From Halomarinibacterium sedimenti (GTDB lineage: Bacteria > Bacteroidota > Bacteroidia > Flavobacteriales > Flavobacteriaceae), in assembly GCF_019312585.1 (NCBI RefSeq), contig NZ_JAHWDP010000001.1, positions 558,001 through 622,000 of the forward strand: DNA of 64,000 nt, read 5' to 3'. Position 1 is the first letter of the stretch; the number at the start of each line of letters is the position of its first letter. Made by a program: the position numbers and the translations under genes. Below the pieces are notes generated by a model. That model was not told where the DNA came from. It saw only the letters and a program-made list of their open reading frames with translations, and did not search any database. Positions 1 through 7,593 of the stretch are shown in pieces.

Positions 1-598
1 CGCCATATTGCGCTTTGTACTTTGCTAGGTTATTTTTTATAGTAGTTTCGTCTTCACAATGGGCAGAAATTAACAATTTTGTATTGCTGAAAATCTTTTC
101 CAACACTTGTAAATCATCCACCAACATATCCCCTGTAGAAGAGCCTAAAAACAATTTAAGCCCCGCCACTTTGGTTTCGTCTACTTTGAGAATCTCATCC
201 AAATTATGGTTGGTTCCTCCAAACATAAAGGAATAATTTGCCCAAGAAGTTTCGGCCGCTCTTGCAAACTTTTCTTCCAATAATTCAATAGTGGTTGCCT
301 GCGGAACGGTATTCGGCATTTCAATAAATGTGGTGATTCCACCAGCTACAGCCGCCTTCGATTCAGTTTCAATGGTCGCTTTGTGCGTTAGTCCTGGTTC
401 ACGAAAATGCACTTGGTCATCAATCATTCCAGGAAGTAAATAAAGCCCGTCTGCTTCAATTACTTTTGTATCTGAAGATTTACTGCTAATGCTTTCGGCA
501 ATTTCTACAATTCGATCTCCTTCAATAAGCACATCACCATTGAAGATCTTCCCTTCGTTTACAATATTGGCATTTTTAATTAATACCTGCTTCGTCAT
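1..598 (-). CDS. pyrC: Dihydroorotase, 3' part beyond window
   Basis: The first 199 codons of a dihydroorotase, which cyclises carbamoyl-aspartate to dihydroorotate in cytosolic pyrimidine synthesis. The start reads [17 protein letters not shown], followed by [16 protein letters not shown] and the amidohydrolase stretch [12 protein letters not shown]. The usual metal-binding HxH reads QVH here, so the first His is Gln. The frame stays open to the window edge, so the C-terminal metal ligands cannot be seen. Its ATG overlaps the stop of the upstream glycosyltransferase (ATGA), which points to translational coupling. The family call is strong; catalytic activity is inferred. Confidence 0.9.
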   Translation of the reverse strand, partial: MTKQVLIKNANIVNEGKIFNGDVLIEGDRIVEIAESISSKSSDTKVIEADGLYLLPGMIDDQVHFREPGLTHKATIETESKAAVAGGITTFIEMPNTVPQATTIELLEEKFARAAETSWANYSFMFGGTNHNLDEILKVDETKVAGLKLFLGSSTGDMLVDDLQVLEKIFSNTKLLISAHCEDETTIKNNLAKYKAQYG

Positions 599-1326
599 AT
601 ATCTAATGTTTTAAACAAACTTTTAATTCTCATGGAAATAACTCCAAAAATAGCTTCGGAAATAATTCCCTTGCTCATTTTAGATTCTCCTTTAGTTCTA
701 TCGGTAAACACAACGGGAATCTCTACTATTTTAAATGTACTGAGGTAGGCTTTGTATTTCATCTCAATTTGAAACGCGTACCCCATAAACTGTATTTTAT
801 CTAGGTTTATTTTTTCTAAGACACTACGTCGATAGCAAATAAACCCGGCAGTAGTATCGTAAATATTCATTTGTGTGATAAATCGCACGTATTTTGAAGC
901 CAACCACGACATCAATACCCTACTCATAGGCCAGTTTACCACATTTACACCTGTTTTATAACGAGAGCCAATAGCAACATCGTTTCCTTCTTTATGACAA
1001 GCATTGTAAAGGCGAATAAGGTCGTTGGGGTTATGAGAAAAATCGGCATCCATTTCAAAAATAAACTCGTATTCTCTTTTCAATGCCCATTTAAAACCTA
1101 AAATATAGGCACTTCCCAATCCTAGTTTACCAGTTCTTTGTTCTAAAAAAAGTTGCTTAGGGAACTCTTCCATAAGCTCTTTCACTTTTAAAGCTGTTAA
1201 ATCTGGGGAGTTGTCGTCAACCACCAACACATGAAACTGTTTTTGTAAGGAAAATATATTCCGAACAATCTTTTCGATGTTATCAATTTCATTATACGTT
1301 GGTATGACCACTAAGGCATTTGCCAT
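595..1326 (-). CDS. Polyprenol-phosphate mannosyltransferase-like GT2 glycosyltransferase
   Basis: A 243-residue family 2 glycosyltransferase resembling dolichol/polyprenol-phosphate mannose synthase, which moves a sugar from a nucleotide donor to a lipid phosphate at the inner face of the membrane. Visible motifs are the N-terminal [16 protein letters not shown] and the donor/metal motif [10 protein letters not shown]. There is no C-terminal membrane domain. I start at MANALVV rather than at an upstream in-frame ATG because family homology begins there and a good promoter lies just upstream (1342-1371). It overlaps pyrC by four bases. The exact donor sugar is not readable from the sequence. 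Confidence 0.88.
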   Translation of the reverse strand: MANALVVIPTYNEIDNIEKIVRNIFSLQKQFHVLVVDDNSPDLTALKVKELMEEFPKQLFLEQRTGKLGLGSAYILGFKWALKREYEFIFEMDADFSHNPNDLIRLYNACHKEGNDVAIGSRYKTGVNVVNWPMSRVLMSWLASKYVRFITQMNIYDTTAGFICYRRSVLEKINLDKIQFMGYAFQIEMKYKAYLSTFKIVEIPVVFTDRTKGESKMSKGIISEAIFGVISMRIKSLFKTLDI

Positions 1327-1341
1327 GCTCCCAATTTTGGG

Positions 1342-1371
1342 CAAATGTACCTCTTTTTTAAGGATTGCAAA
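1342..1371 (-). promoter_or_regulatory. Bacteroidota-type promoter of the GT2-pyrC operon
   Basis: On the minus strand a -33 TTTG (1371-1368) and a -7 TACATTTG (1349-1342) are separated by 18 bases. The start codon follows 15 bases later. Both boxes match the Bacteroidota consensus. Confidence 0.65.
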
Positions 1372-1491
1372 TATTCTAAAAACACCATTTAAGAAAAATT
1401 TATCATTAAATTGGAACACAGATTTTTAAGTAGTTGCTTCTGTTTCCCTTTATTTTCCATTATTTTTAACCCCTGCTATTTATGGGTATTT

Positions 1492-2136
1492 ATGGAGCTT
1501 CGTTTGGTAGAAAATAAGGACTGGATTATTCTCATTTTTGTGGGTGTATTTATCCTTTTGGCAATTGTTAAAACTAAATTCCCTCGTCGTTTCCAAGAAT
1601 TTATGCTCCTCCCTATAACGAATAAATATTTTAGTGTGGAGGGTAAAAGTAGCGAAGTAACGCATCCCTTTAGTTTACTGTTATTTATTGTTCAAGCAGT
1701 ATCACTTTCTTTATTTATTTGCATCGTATTGACCCTTGGTATTGGAAATTTTAAAAATACCCCCATTCTATTTCTACAAGTATTTACAGGATTCACACTC
1801 ATTATTTTAGCTAAGTATTACGTCGAAAAACTGGTAGCACATGTTTTTGATATTGAGAAATTGGTACAGGACTATCTTTATGAAAAATTAAGCTATATCA
1901 ACCTGTTGTCTCTTATTGTTTTTATAGCAAATATCATCTTCTTTTTTATCTATTTTCCAGACGGCACAACTATTAATTTTGTGATTGCAGGGTTTGTTTT
2001 CTTGTACGTTATTGCCTTAATTTCAAGTATAAAAAAAAACACTACACTAATTTTAAGGAATTTCTTGTATTTTATTTTATATCTTTGCGCACTTGAATTT
2101 GCACCCTATGTTATACTCTATAAATTAGTTGTGTGA
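1492..2136 (+). CDS. DUF4271 multi-spanning membrane protein
   Basis: A 214-residue integral membrane protein of the DUF4271 type, seen next to hemD in flavobacteria. Starting at MELRLVENKDW, I count roughly six hydrophobic segments separated by short charged loops. An in-frame ATG 27 codons upstream adds only a poorly conserved-looking, Cys/Phe-rich leader, so I prefer the internal start. It is co-directional with hemD, 23 bases away, and probably co-transcribed. No catalytic motif is visible. A link to tetrapyrrole metabolism rests only on neighbourhood. Confidence 0.75.
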   Translation: MELRLVENKDWIILIFVGVFILLAIVKTKFPRRFQEFMLLPITNKYFSVEGKSSEVTHPFSLLLFIVQAVSLSLFICIVLTLGIGNFKNTPILFLQVFTGFTLIILAKYYVEKLVAHVFDIEKLVQDYLYEKLSYINLLSLIVFIANIIFFFIYFPDGTTINFVIAGFVFLYVIALISSIKKNTTLILRNFLYFILYLCALEFAPYVILYKLVV

Positions 2137-2159
2137 TTTAGGCTTAAAAAAACTAGCTT

Positions 2160-2909
2160 ATGAAGGTGAAAACTATTTTGGTTTCTCAACCAGAACCTAA
2201 AGTTGAAAACTCTCCCTATTTTGATTTAATAGACAGACAAAAAGTTAAAATAGACTTTAGGCCTTTTATTCACGTGGAAGGAGTTTCGAGCAAAGATGTG
2301 CGTGGACAAAAGATAGATCTCACAAAATATACAGCGATTATTCTTACCAGCAGAAATGCTGTAGATCACTTTTTCAGAATTGCTGAAGAGCTTCGTTTTA
2401 AAGTGCCAGATACTATGAAATATTTTTGCCAAAGTGAAGCTGTTGCTTACTATCTTCAAAAATATGTGGTTTACAGAAAACGAAAAATATATGTAGGGAA
2501 AAGTACTTTTACAGAATTATCTCCCCTTATTAAAAAATATAAAAACGAGGCCTTTTTATTACCTTCTTCAGACAAATTGAAACCTGAAGCCCCTATGGTT
2601 CTAAATGATCTTGGTGTAAACTGGAAGCAGGCTACTTTCTACAGAACAGTAATTAGTGATCTTTCAGACTTAAGAGACGTTTATTACGATATATTAGTAT
2701 TCTTTAGTCCAAGTGGGATAAAATCATTACTTGAAAATTTTCCAGATTTTGAACAAAACGAAACTCGTATTGCGGTTTTTGGAAATACCACTATTAAGGC
2801 AGCAACCGAGAGTGGATTAAGAGTTGATATTAAAGCCCCAACCCCCGAGACACCGTCTATGACGATGGCATTAGAAAAATATATTAAAGAAGTGAACGGA
2901 AAAAAATAA
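2160..2909 (+). CDS. hemD: Uroporphyrinogen-III synthase
   Basis: A 249-residue HemD-type protein. The enzyme inverts ring D and closes hydroxymethylbilane to uroporphyrinogen III in the cytosol, a step towards heme and siroheme. The sequence is divergent, as usual for this family, but shows the two-lobed alternation, the segment YTAIILTSRNAVDHFF in lobe one and DILVFFSPSGIKSLL plus AVFGNTTIKAATESGL near the end, where the family has its SPS/G and T-A-A motifs. It follows the DUF4271 gene and ends at a bidirectional hairpin shared with pckA. Confidence 0.85.
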   Translation: MKVKTILVSQPEPKVENSPYFDLIDRQKVKIDFRPFIHVEGVSSKDVRGQKIDLTKYTAIILTSRNAVDHFFRIAEELRFKVPDTMKYFCQSEAVAYYLQKYVVYRKRKIYVGKSTFTELSPLIKKYKNEAFLLPSSDKLKPEAPMVLNDLGVNWKQATFYRTVISDLSDLRDVYYDILVFFSPSGIKSLLENFPDFEQNETRIAVFGNTTIKAATESGLRVDIKAPTPETPSMTMALEKYIKEVNGKK

Positions 2910-2930
2910 TCCGTTTTCTAAAACAAACAA

Positions 2931-2960
2931 AAAAGGCTACCAATATGGTAGCCTTTTTTG
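2931..2960. terminator. Bidirectional terminator between hemD and pckA
   Basis: Perfect hairpin AAAAGGCTACC / GGTAGCCTTTT around a short loop, with an A-run on one side and a T-run on the other. It serves the convergent genes hemD (+) and pckA (-). Confidence 0.85.
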
Positions 2961-2976
2961 TTTATGAAAGCTAAGG

Positions 2977-4584
2977 TTACACTAATGGACCTCCTGCTAG
3001 AATTTCGGCATTGGCAAATTCTTCAAACTTTTTAAAGTTCTCTTTAAATGAATTAGCCAACTTATGTGCTGTTTTATAATACCCTTCATCGTTTTTCCAA
3101 GTTTGTCTTGGGCTTAAGACATCGGTTGGAACATTAGGACACGTTCTAGGTTGATGCACTCCAAAAATCGAATGCACATGATAATTATCTTTATTGGCTG
3201 CTTCTAAGGAACCATTTAATGCTGCGGTAATCATGGCTCGAGTATATTTTAATTTCATTCTAGTACCCACCCCGTAAGGACCCCCAGTCCATCCCGTATT
3301 TACCAACCAAACATGCACACCGGCATCTTTCATTTTCTTACTTAACATTTCGGCGTATTCTGTTGGATGTAATGGCATAAAAGGAGCGCCAAAACAAGCA
3401 GAAAAACTTGGCACAGGCTCTGTAATACCAGCCTCTGTACCCGCAACTTTTGCAGTATAACCACTTATAAAATGATACGCCGCCTGACCAGGAGTCAACT
3501 TGGAAATAGGAGGTAATACCCCAAAAGCATCTGCCGTTAAAAAGAAGATATTTTTTGGATTTGTCCCAATAGAAGGCACCTGTATATTATCTATATGATA
3601 AATGGGGTAACTCACTCGTGTATTTTGTGTAATGGAAATATCTGCGAAATCTACTTCGCCCTTTTCATCCATAATCACATTTTCCAAAATGGCTCCCGGT
3701 TTTATCGCTCTATAAATATCTGGTTCGTTTTCTTCAGTAAGGTTAATCACTTTTGCATAGCAACCGCCTTCAAAATTGAAAACAGTGTTTTCGGCTGTCC
3801 ATCCATGCTCATCATCACCAATGAGCCTTCTATCTGGGTCTGCAGAAAGGGTGGTTTTCCCAGTACCAGAAAGACCAAAGAAAATTGCGGTTTCGCCATC
3901 TTCTCCAACGTTGGCAGAGCAGTGCATAGGCAACGTATTTTTAAAAACAGGAAGGATAAAGTTTAGAGCTGAAAAAATACCTTTTTTAATCTCTCCAGTA
4001 TATCCTGTTCCTCCAATGATGGCGATTTTCTTTGTAAAATTTAAAATAGCAAAATTATGTTGTCTAGTACCGTCACGATCTGGAACCGCCATAAAGCCAG
4101 GTGCATTTACTACAAGCCATTCCGGAGAAAAACCTTTTAATTCTTCCTCTTCTGGACGTAAAAACATATTATATGCAAACATGTTACTCCAAGGATATTC
4201 GGTAATGACACGAATGTTTAATCGGTAATTAGGGTCTGCACAGGCATAACTATCACGAACATACAATTCTTTTCCGGAGAGGTAATCTGTAATTCTATTG
4301 TAAAGGGCATCAAAAGCATCTGGCTCAAAAGGAATGTTAATGTTTCCCCACCAAACGCGATCTTTGGTTATATCATCTTTAACAATAAATCTGTCCTTTG
4401 GTGAACGCCCCGTAAATTCACCCGTATTTACTGCAAGTGCACCTGTGTTTGCTTCTTTTCCTTGATTTTTTTGTAATGTTTCCTCGTGGAGTTGTTCTGA
4501 GGTAAGTTGGTATTTTACTGTTGCATTTTTGATTCCGTAGGACTCTATCGAAATCGATTTCGTAGCGTTGCCGTTATCTACCAT
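2977..4584 (-). CDS. pckA: Phosphoenolpyruvate carboxykinase (ATP)
   Basis: A 535-residue ATP-dependent PEP carboxykinase, converting oxaloacetate and ATP to phosphoenolpyruvate, CO2 and ADP for gluconeogenesis. It carries the kinase loop GLSGTGKTTLS at about residue 240, followed by the metal motif IGDDEHGW, and NTGEFTGRSPKDRF near the N-terminus. I use MVDNGNATK as start: it gives the family's normal length, whereas the in-frame extension upstream contains an out-of-place Phe/His-rich stretch and would overlap the promoter box at 4607-4614. Monocistronic, convergent with hemD. Confidence 0.96.
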   Translation of the reverse strand: MVDNGNATKSISIESYGIKNATVKYQLTSEQLHEETLQKNQGKEANTGALAVNTGEFTGRSPKDRFIVKDDITKDRVWWGNINIPFEPDAFDALYNRITDYLSGKELYVRDSYACADPNYRLNIRVITEYPWSNMFAYNMFLRPEEEELKGFSPEWLVVNAPGFMAVPDRDGTRQHNFAILNFTKKIAIIGGTGYTGEIKKGIFSALNFILPVFKNTLPMHCSANVGEDGETAIFFGLSGTGKTTLSADPDRRLIGDDEHGWTAENTVFNFEGGCYAKVINLTEENEPDIYRAIKPGAILENVIMDEKGEVDFADISITQNTRVSYPIYHIDNIQVPSIGTNPKNIFFLTADAFGVLPPISKLTPGQAAYHFISGYTAKVAGTEAGITEPVPSFSACFGAPFMPLHPTEYAEMLSKKMKDAGVHVWLVNTGWTGGPYGVGTRMKLKYTRAMITAALNGSLEAANKDNYHVHSIFGVHQPRTCPNVPTDVLSPRQTWKNDEGYYKTAHKLANSFKENFKKFEEFANAEILAGGPLV

Positions 4585-4606
4585 AATATCGGATTTGTTG
4601 TGACTG

Positions 4607-4642
4607 CAAAAATAAAAAAACCAATTGGGATAACCCTTCAAA
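4607..4642 (-). promoter_or_regulatory. Probable pckA promoter
   Basis: Minus-strand -7 box TATTTTTG (4614-4607), 22 bases before the start codon. A TTTG at 4642-4639 could be the -33 box, with a rather long 24-base spacer. Confidence 0.45.
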
Positions 4643-4657
4643 AAGGGAAATTTATAT

Positions 4658-5050
4658 TTACTTTATTTTAATAATTCCGTAACACAACCTCAACCAGCCC
4701 ATTATAAAGAAAAGCCCCCCAACGGGAGTAATTGGTCCTAAAAATTTTGAATTAAACGGAATGAATTCTTTAAGTGTCAATAAATAAATCGATCCAGAAA
4801 ACAACAAAATACCCAAAATAAAAAATCGAAACACCCATTGTCGGGTACTTTCAGATATACCTCCTGCAAAACCGATAATAACCAAGGCAATTACATGGTA
4901 CATTTGATACCGAACTCCAGTTTCAAAACTACGTATCGAAGCTTCATCAACCAAATTCTTTAATCCATGTGCACCAAATGCTCCAATAGCTATGGTAATA
5001 GCAGCCAATAAGGTAGCTGTAATCAATATTTTTTTGTCGAAATTATTCAT
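4658..5050 (-). CDS. DUF423 (YgdD-like) small membrane protein
   Basis: A 130-residue integral membrane protein of the DUF423 family with four hydrophobic helices. The family hallmark IAIGAFGAHGLK is near the N-terminus, and SGSIYLLTL and ITPVGGLFFIMGW occur in the last two helices. Molecular function is unknown across the family. It lies upstream of pckA on the same strand and is divergent from the saccharopine-dehydrogenase-like gene. Only the fold and family can be supported. Confidence 0.85.
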   Translation of the reverse strand: MNNFDKKILITATLLAAITIAIGAFGAHGLKNLVDEASIRSFETGVRYQMYHVIALVIIGFAGGISESTRQWVFRFFILGILLFSGSIYLLTLKEFIPFNSKFLGPITPVGGLFFIMGWLRLCYGIIKIK

Positions 5051-5121
5051 TTGTTACCAATCGATTTTAGTACTTTCGCTGTGCTAAAATTAGCAGTTCA
5101 AATTTACAAAAAATCAACGGG

Positions 5122-6492
5122 ATGCGTCACATTTTAATTATAGGAGCAGGTCGTTCTGCCACAAGTTTAATTCAGTATTTATTAGATAAATCTGAAAAAG
5201 AAAATCTCTTTATTACCATTGGAGATCTTTCTGAAGAAAATGCTCAAAAGTTTACGCAAGGACATCCTAATGCTAAAGGAATTCGCTTCGATGTATTTAA
5301 TGAGGCGCAACGAAATGAAATTATTCCTCAAAACGATTTAATTATCTCGATGCTTCCAGCTCATTTACATATGGAAGCCGCCAAAGATTGCCTTAAACAC
5401 GGCAAACATATGGTTACGGCATCGTATGTAAGTAAAGAAATGCAAGCCATAGACGAAGCTGTAAAGGAAAAAGGATTGGTTTTTATGAATGAAATTGGGG
5501 TGGATCCAGGTATTGACCATATGAGTGCGATGAAGGTCATCGACCATATTCGTGACCAAGGTGGCAAAATGTTGCTGTTTGAATCGTTTACAGGCGGACT
5601 CATTGCACCCGAAAGTGACGACAACCTTTGGCATTATAAATTTACTTGGAACCCAAGAAATGTAGTACTCGCAGGTCAAGGTGGCGCTGCCGAATTTATA
5701 CAGGAAGGAACCTATAAATACATTCCGTATCACAGGTTATTCCGAAGAACAGAATTTCTAGACATTGAAGGCTACGGACGTTTTGAAGCGTATGCCAATA
5801 GAAATTCGTTAAAATACCGAAGCATTTACGGACTGGAAGATATCCTTACCCTCTATCGCGGCACCATGCGTCACGTTGGTTTCAGCAAGGCTTGGAATAT
5901 GTTTGTACAACTAGGAATGACCGATGATGGCTACACTATTCCAGATTCTGAAAATCTTTCGTATCGTGCTTTTGTGAACTTATTTTTACCCTATTCTCCA
6001 ACCGATTCGGTAGAACTAAAAATGCGTCATAATTTGAAAATTGACCAGGACGATATCATGTGGGGGAAATTGGAAGAATTGGATATTTTTAATCCAAATA
6101 AATTCATCGGAATTAAAGATGCAACACCTGCACAAGCACTTCAGAAGATATTAATGGATAAATGGACTTTGAAACCAGAAGATAAAGATATGATAGTGAT
6201 GTATCACAAATTTGGCTACGAAGTGAATGGAGAAAAGAAACAGATTGACAGTAGTATGGTTCATATTGGCGAAGACCAAACCTATACTGCGATGGCAAAA
6301 ACCGTGGGCTTACCGGTGGCGATTGCCGCACTTAAAATTCTGAATAAAGAAATCACTACTCCAGGGGTTCAAATTCCTATTACAAGAGAAGTGTACAATC
6401 CTATTTTGGAGGAGTTAGCCACCTTCGGAATAAGCTTCAACGAAAAACATGTTCCTTATATGGGTTACAATCCTAACAACGTGTCAGGATAA
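5122..6492 (+). CDS. Saccharopine dehydrogenase-like oxidoreductase
   Basis: A 456-residue member of the saccharopine reductase/dehydrogenase family. An N-terminal Rossmann domain has the nucleotide loop IIGAGRSATSLIQYL, followed by IISMLPAHLHMEAAKDCL and NEIGVDPGIDHMSA, typical of the LYS9-like branch. The family interconverts saccharopine with aminoadipate semialdehyde and glutamate in lysine metabolism. In Bacteroidota this branch is usually assigned to lysine breakdown, but no partner lysine gene is nearby, so the direction is inference. It ends at a hairpin shared with the zinc peptidase gene. Confidence 0.85.
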   Translation: MRHILIIGAGRSATSLIQYLLDKSEKENLFITIGDLSEENAQKFTQGHPNAKGIRFDVFNEAQRNEIIPQNDLIISMLPAHLHMEAAKDCLKHGKHMVTASYVSKEMQAIDEAVKEKGLVFMNEIGVDPGIDHMSAMKVIDHIRDQGGKMLLFESFTGGLIAPESDDNLWHYKFTWNPRNVVLAGQGGAAEFIQEGTYKYIPYHRLFRRTEFLDIEGYGRFEAYANRNSLKYRSIYGLEDILTLYRGTMRHVGFSKAWNMFVQLGMTDDGYTIPDSENLSYRAFVNLFLPYSPTDSVELKMRHNLKIDQDDIMWGKLEELDIFNPNKFIGIKDATPAQALQKILMDKWTLKPEDKDMIVMYHKFGYEVNGEKKQIDSSMVHIGEDQTYTAMAKTVGLPVAIAALKILNKEITTPGVQIPITREVYNPILEELATFGISFNEKHVPYMGYNPNNVSG

Positions 6493-6496
6493 AAAA

Positions 6497-6524
6497 AAAG
6501 CCACTTTAAAAAGTAGCTTTTTTT
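6497..6524. terminator. Terminator between convergent genes
   Basis: Hairpin AAAGCCACT / AGTAGCTTT with one mismatch, an A-run before it and a T-run after it. It can act in both directions. Confidence 0.75.
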
Positions 6525-6540
6525 ATTTAATTTTCTCCTT

Positions 6541-7236
6541 TTAATCCCTTCCGAGGAAAACACTTATAAAGTAAAGTAGTGTTGCTAAAGATCCTAAGGC
6601 CGCAACCACATAGGTTCTCGCTGCCCATTTTAAGGCATCTTTTGAACCAGCATATTCTTGTTGCGTCACCATATTATTGGTTTGCAACCAAGCCAAGGCT
6701 CTACTACTAGCATCGTATTCTACTGGTAACGTAATAAAGGCAAAAGCAGTAGTGGCTGCAAATAGCATAATTCCAATAAGGAATACAGTATCGCCCAAAG
6801 CTCCCATAAAATTCATTGCGGTCATCACCAAACCTGCCATTATCACAAAGTTGGACAGCTTACTAGCCACACCCACCACAGGTACAATGGCAGATCGCAT
6901 GGCCAACCAGCTATACGCATTAGCATGCTGTACAGCGTGTCCTACTTCGTGAGCAGCCACCGCGGCCGCCGCAGCGTTACGCTGAAGGTATACCCCTTCA
7001 CTTAAATTCACGGTTTTATTGGCAGGATTGTAATGGTCTGTTAGCATCCCCGGAGTAGAAATGACTTGAACATCGGTAATGCCGTTATCGGCAAGCATTT
7101 TCTCGGCAATTTCCTTACCACTCATCCCATTTTGTAAATGTACTTGAGAATACTTTTTGAATTTACTCTTTAAACGATTGCTTACATACATACTTACCAA
7201 GAAGATAAGTCCAGCAATTATATAATATCCCATCAT
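6541..7236 (-). CDS. YugP-type zinc metallopeptidase, membrane bound
   Basis: A 231-residue membrane zinc peptidase of the YugP family. It has an N-terminal hydrophobic segment (MGYYIIAGLIFLVSMYV), the zinc signature AAHEVGHAVQH near residue 95, and a cluster of C-terminal membrane helices. The family is predicted to be a neutral zinc peptidase acting at the inner membrane; substrates are unknown. Two adjacent ATGs are possible starts. It stands alone between a SemiSWEET gene upstream and a convergent gene downstream. Confidence 0.88.
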   Translation of the reverse strand: MMGYYIIAGLIFLVSMYVSNRLKSKFKKYSQVHLQNGMSGKEIAEKMLADNGITDVQVISTPGMLTDHYNPANKTVNLSEGVYLQRNAAAAAVAAHEVGHAVQHANAYSWLAMRSAIVPVVGVASKLSNFVIMAGLVMTAMNFMGALGDTVFLIGIMLFAATTAFAFITLPVEYDASSRALAWLQTNNMVTQQEYAGSKDALKWAARTYVVAALGSLATLLYFISVFLGRD

Positions 7237-7306
7237 AGCTTTTTAATTTTTTTATTGAATTAATTATAGAAGCAATATAGCAAAAAGTTTGCCTAATTTA
7301 TTAATC

Positions 7307-7325
7307 TGTCATTTCGACAAGAATT
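7307..7325. repeat. Fragment resembling a dispersed Bacteroidota repeat
   Basis: The string TCTGTCATTTCGAC lies in the gap between the zinc peptidase and SemiSWEET genes. It resembles one arm of a palindromic repeat common in flavobacterial genomes (recognised from memory). Weak on its own, but two repeat-like segments lie in leuS next door. Confidence 0.35.
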
Positions 7326-7593
7326 ATTTTTTGGTTTTGTATTTCAGTTTGAAAAAAACGAGGATAAAAGCCAAAATAGCAGTCACTACATTGGCAAGGA
7401 TTACGGCAATACTTTCAATTAATATTCCGTAGACCAGCCACAAAACAATCCCTACAAAAAACACCGAGTACATGGTTAACGAAAGTCCTTCTACATCTTT
7501 ACTTTTCCATGTTTTTAGCACCTGTGGCACAAAGGCACTTGTGGTGAGCACCGCGGCTATAAGTCCGATGATTTCTGTGGAATTAACCTCCAT
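7324..7593 (-). CDS. SemiSWEET-type PQ-loop transporter
   Basis: An 89-residue protein with three transmembrane helices and the PQ-loop signature SAFVPQVLKTWKSKDVEGLS, i.e. a bacterial SemiSWEET (MtN3/saliva family). SemiSWEETs dimerise and move sugars or related small solutes down a gradient through the inner membrane. The second part, SVFFVGIVLWLVYGI, is the usual helix 2. The gene starts directly after the leuS stop, so it is probably co-transcribed with leuS. The substrate cannot be told from the sequence. Confidence 0.88.
   Translation of the reverse strand: MEVNSTEIIGLIAAVLTTSAFVPQVLKTWKSKDVEGLSLTMYSVFFVGIVLWLVYGILIESIAVILANVVTAILAFILVFFKLKYKTKK

Noticed and set aside
2080-2087. -7-like box TATCTTTG inside the DUF4271 gene as a hemD promoter
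   Set aside because: It lies within coding sequence without a -33 box at proper distance; the two genes are probably one transcript.
3595-4228. Long open frames antisense to pckA
   Set aside because: They mirror the codon pattern of the strongly supported pckA; no signal peptide or domain is recognisable.
4634-4647. Hairpin CCCTT / AAGGG before pckA
   Set aside because: Only five base pairs and the T-run lies in the wrong place for a terminator of the DUF423 gene.
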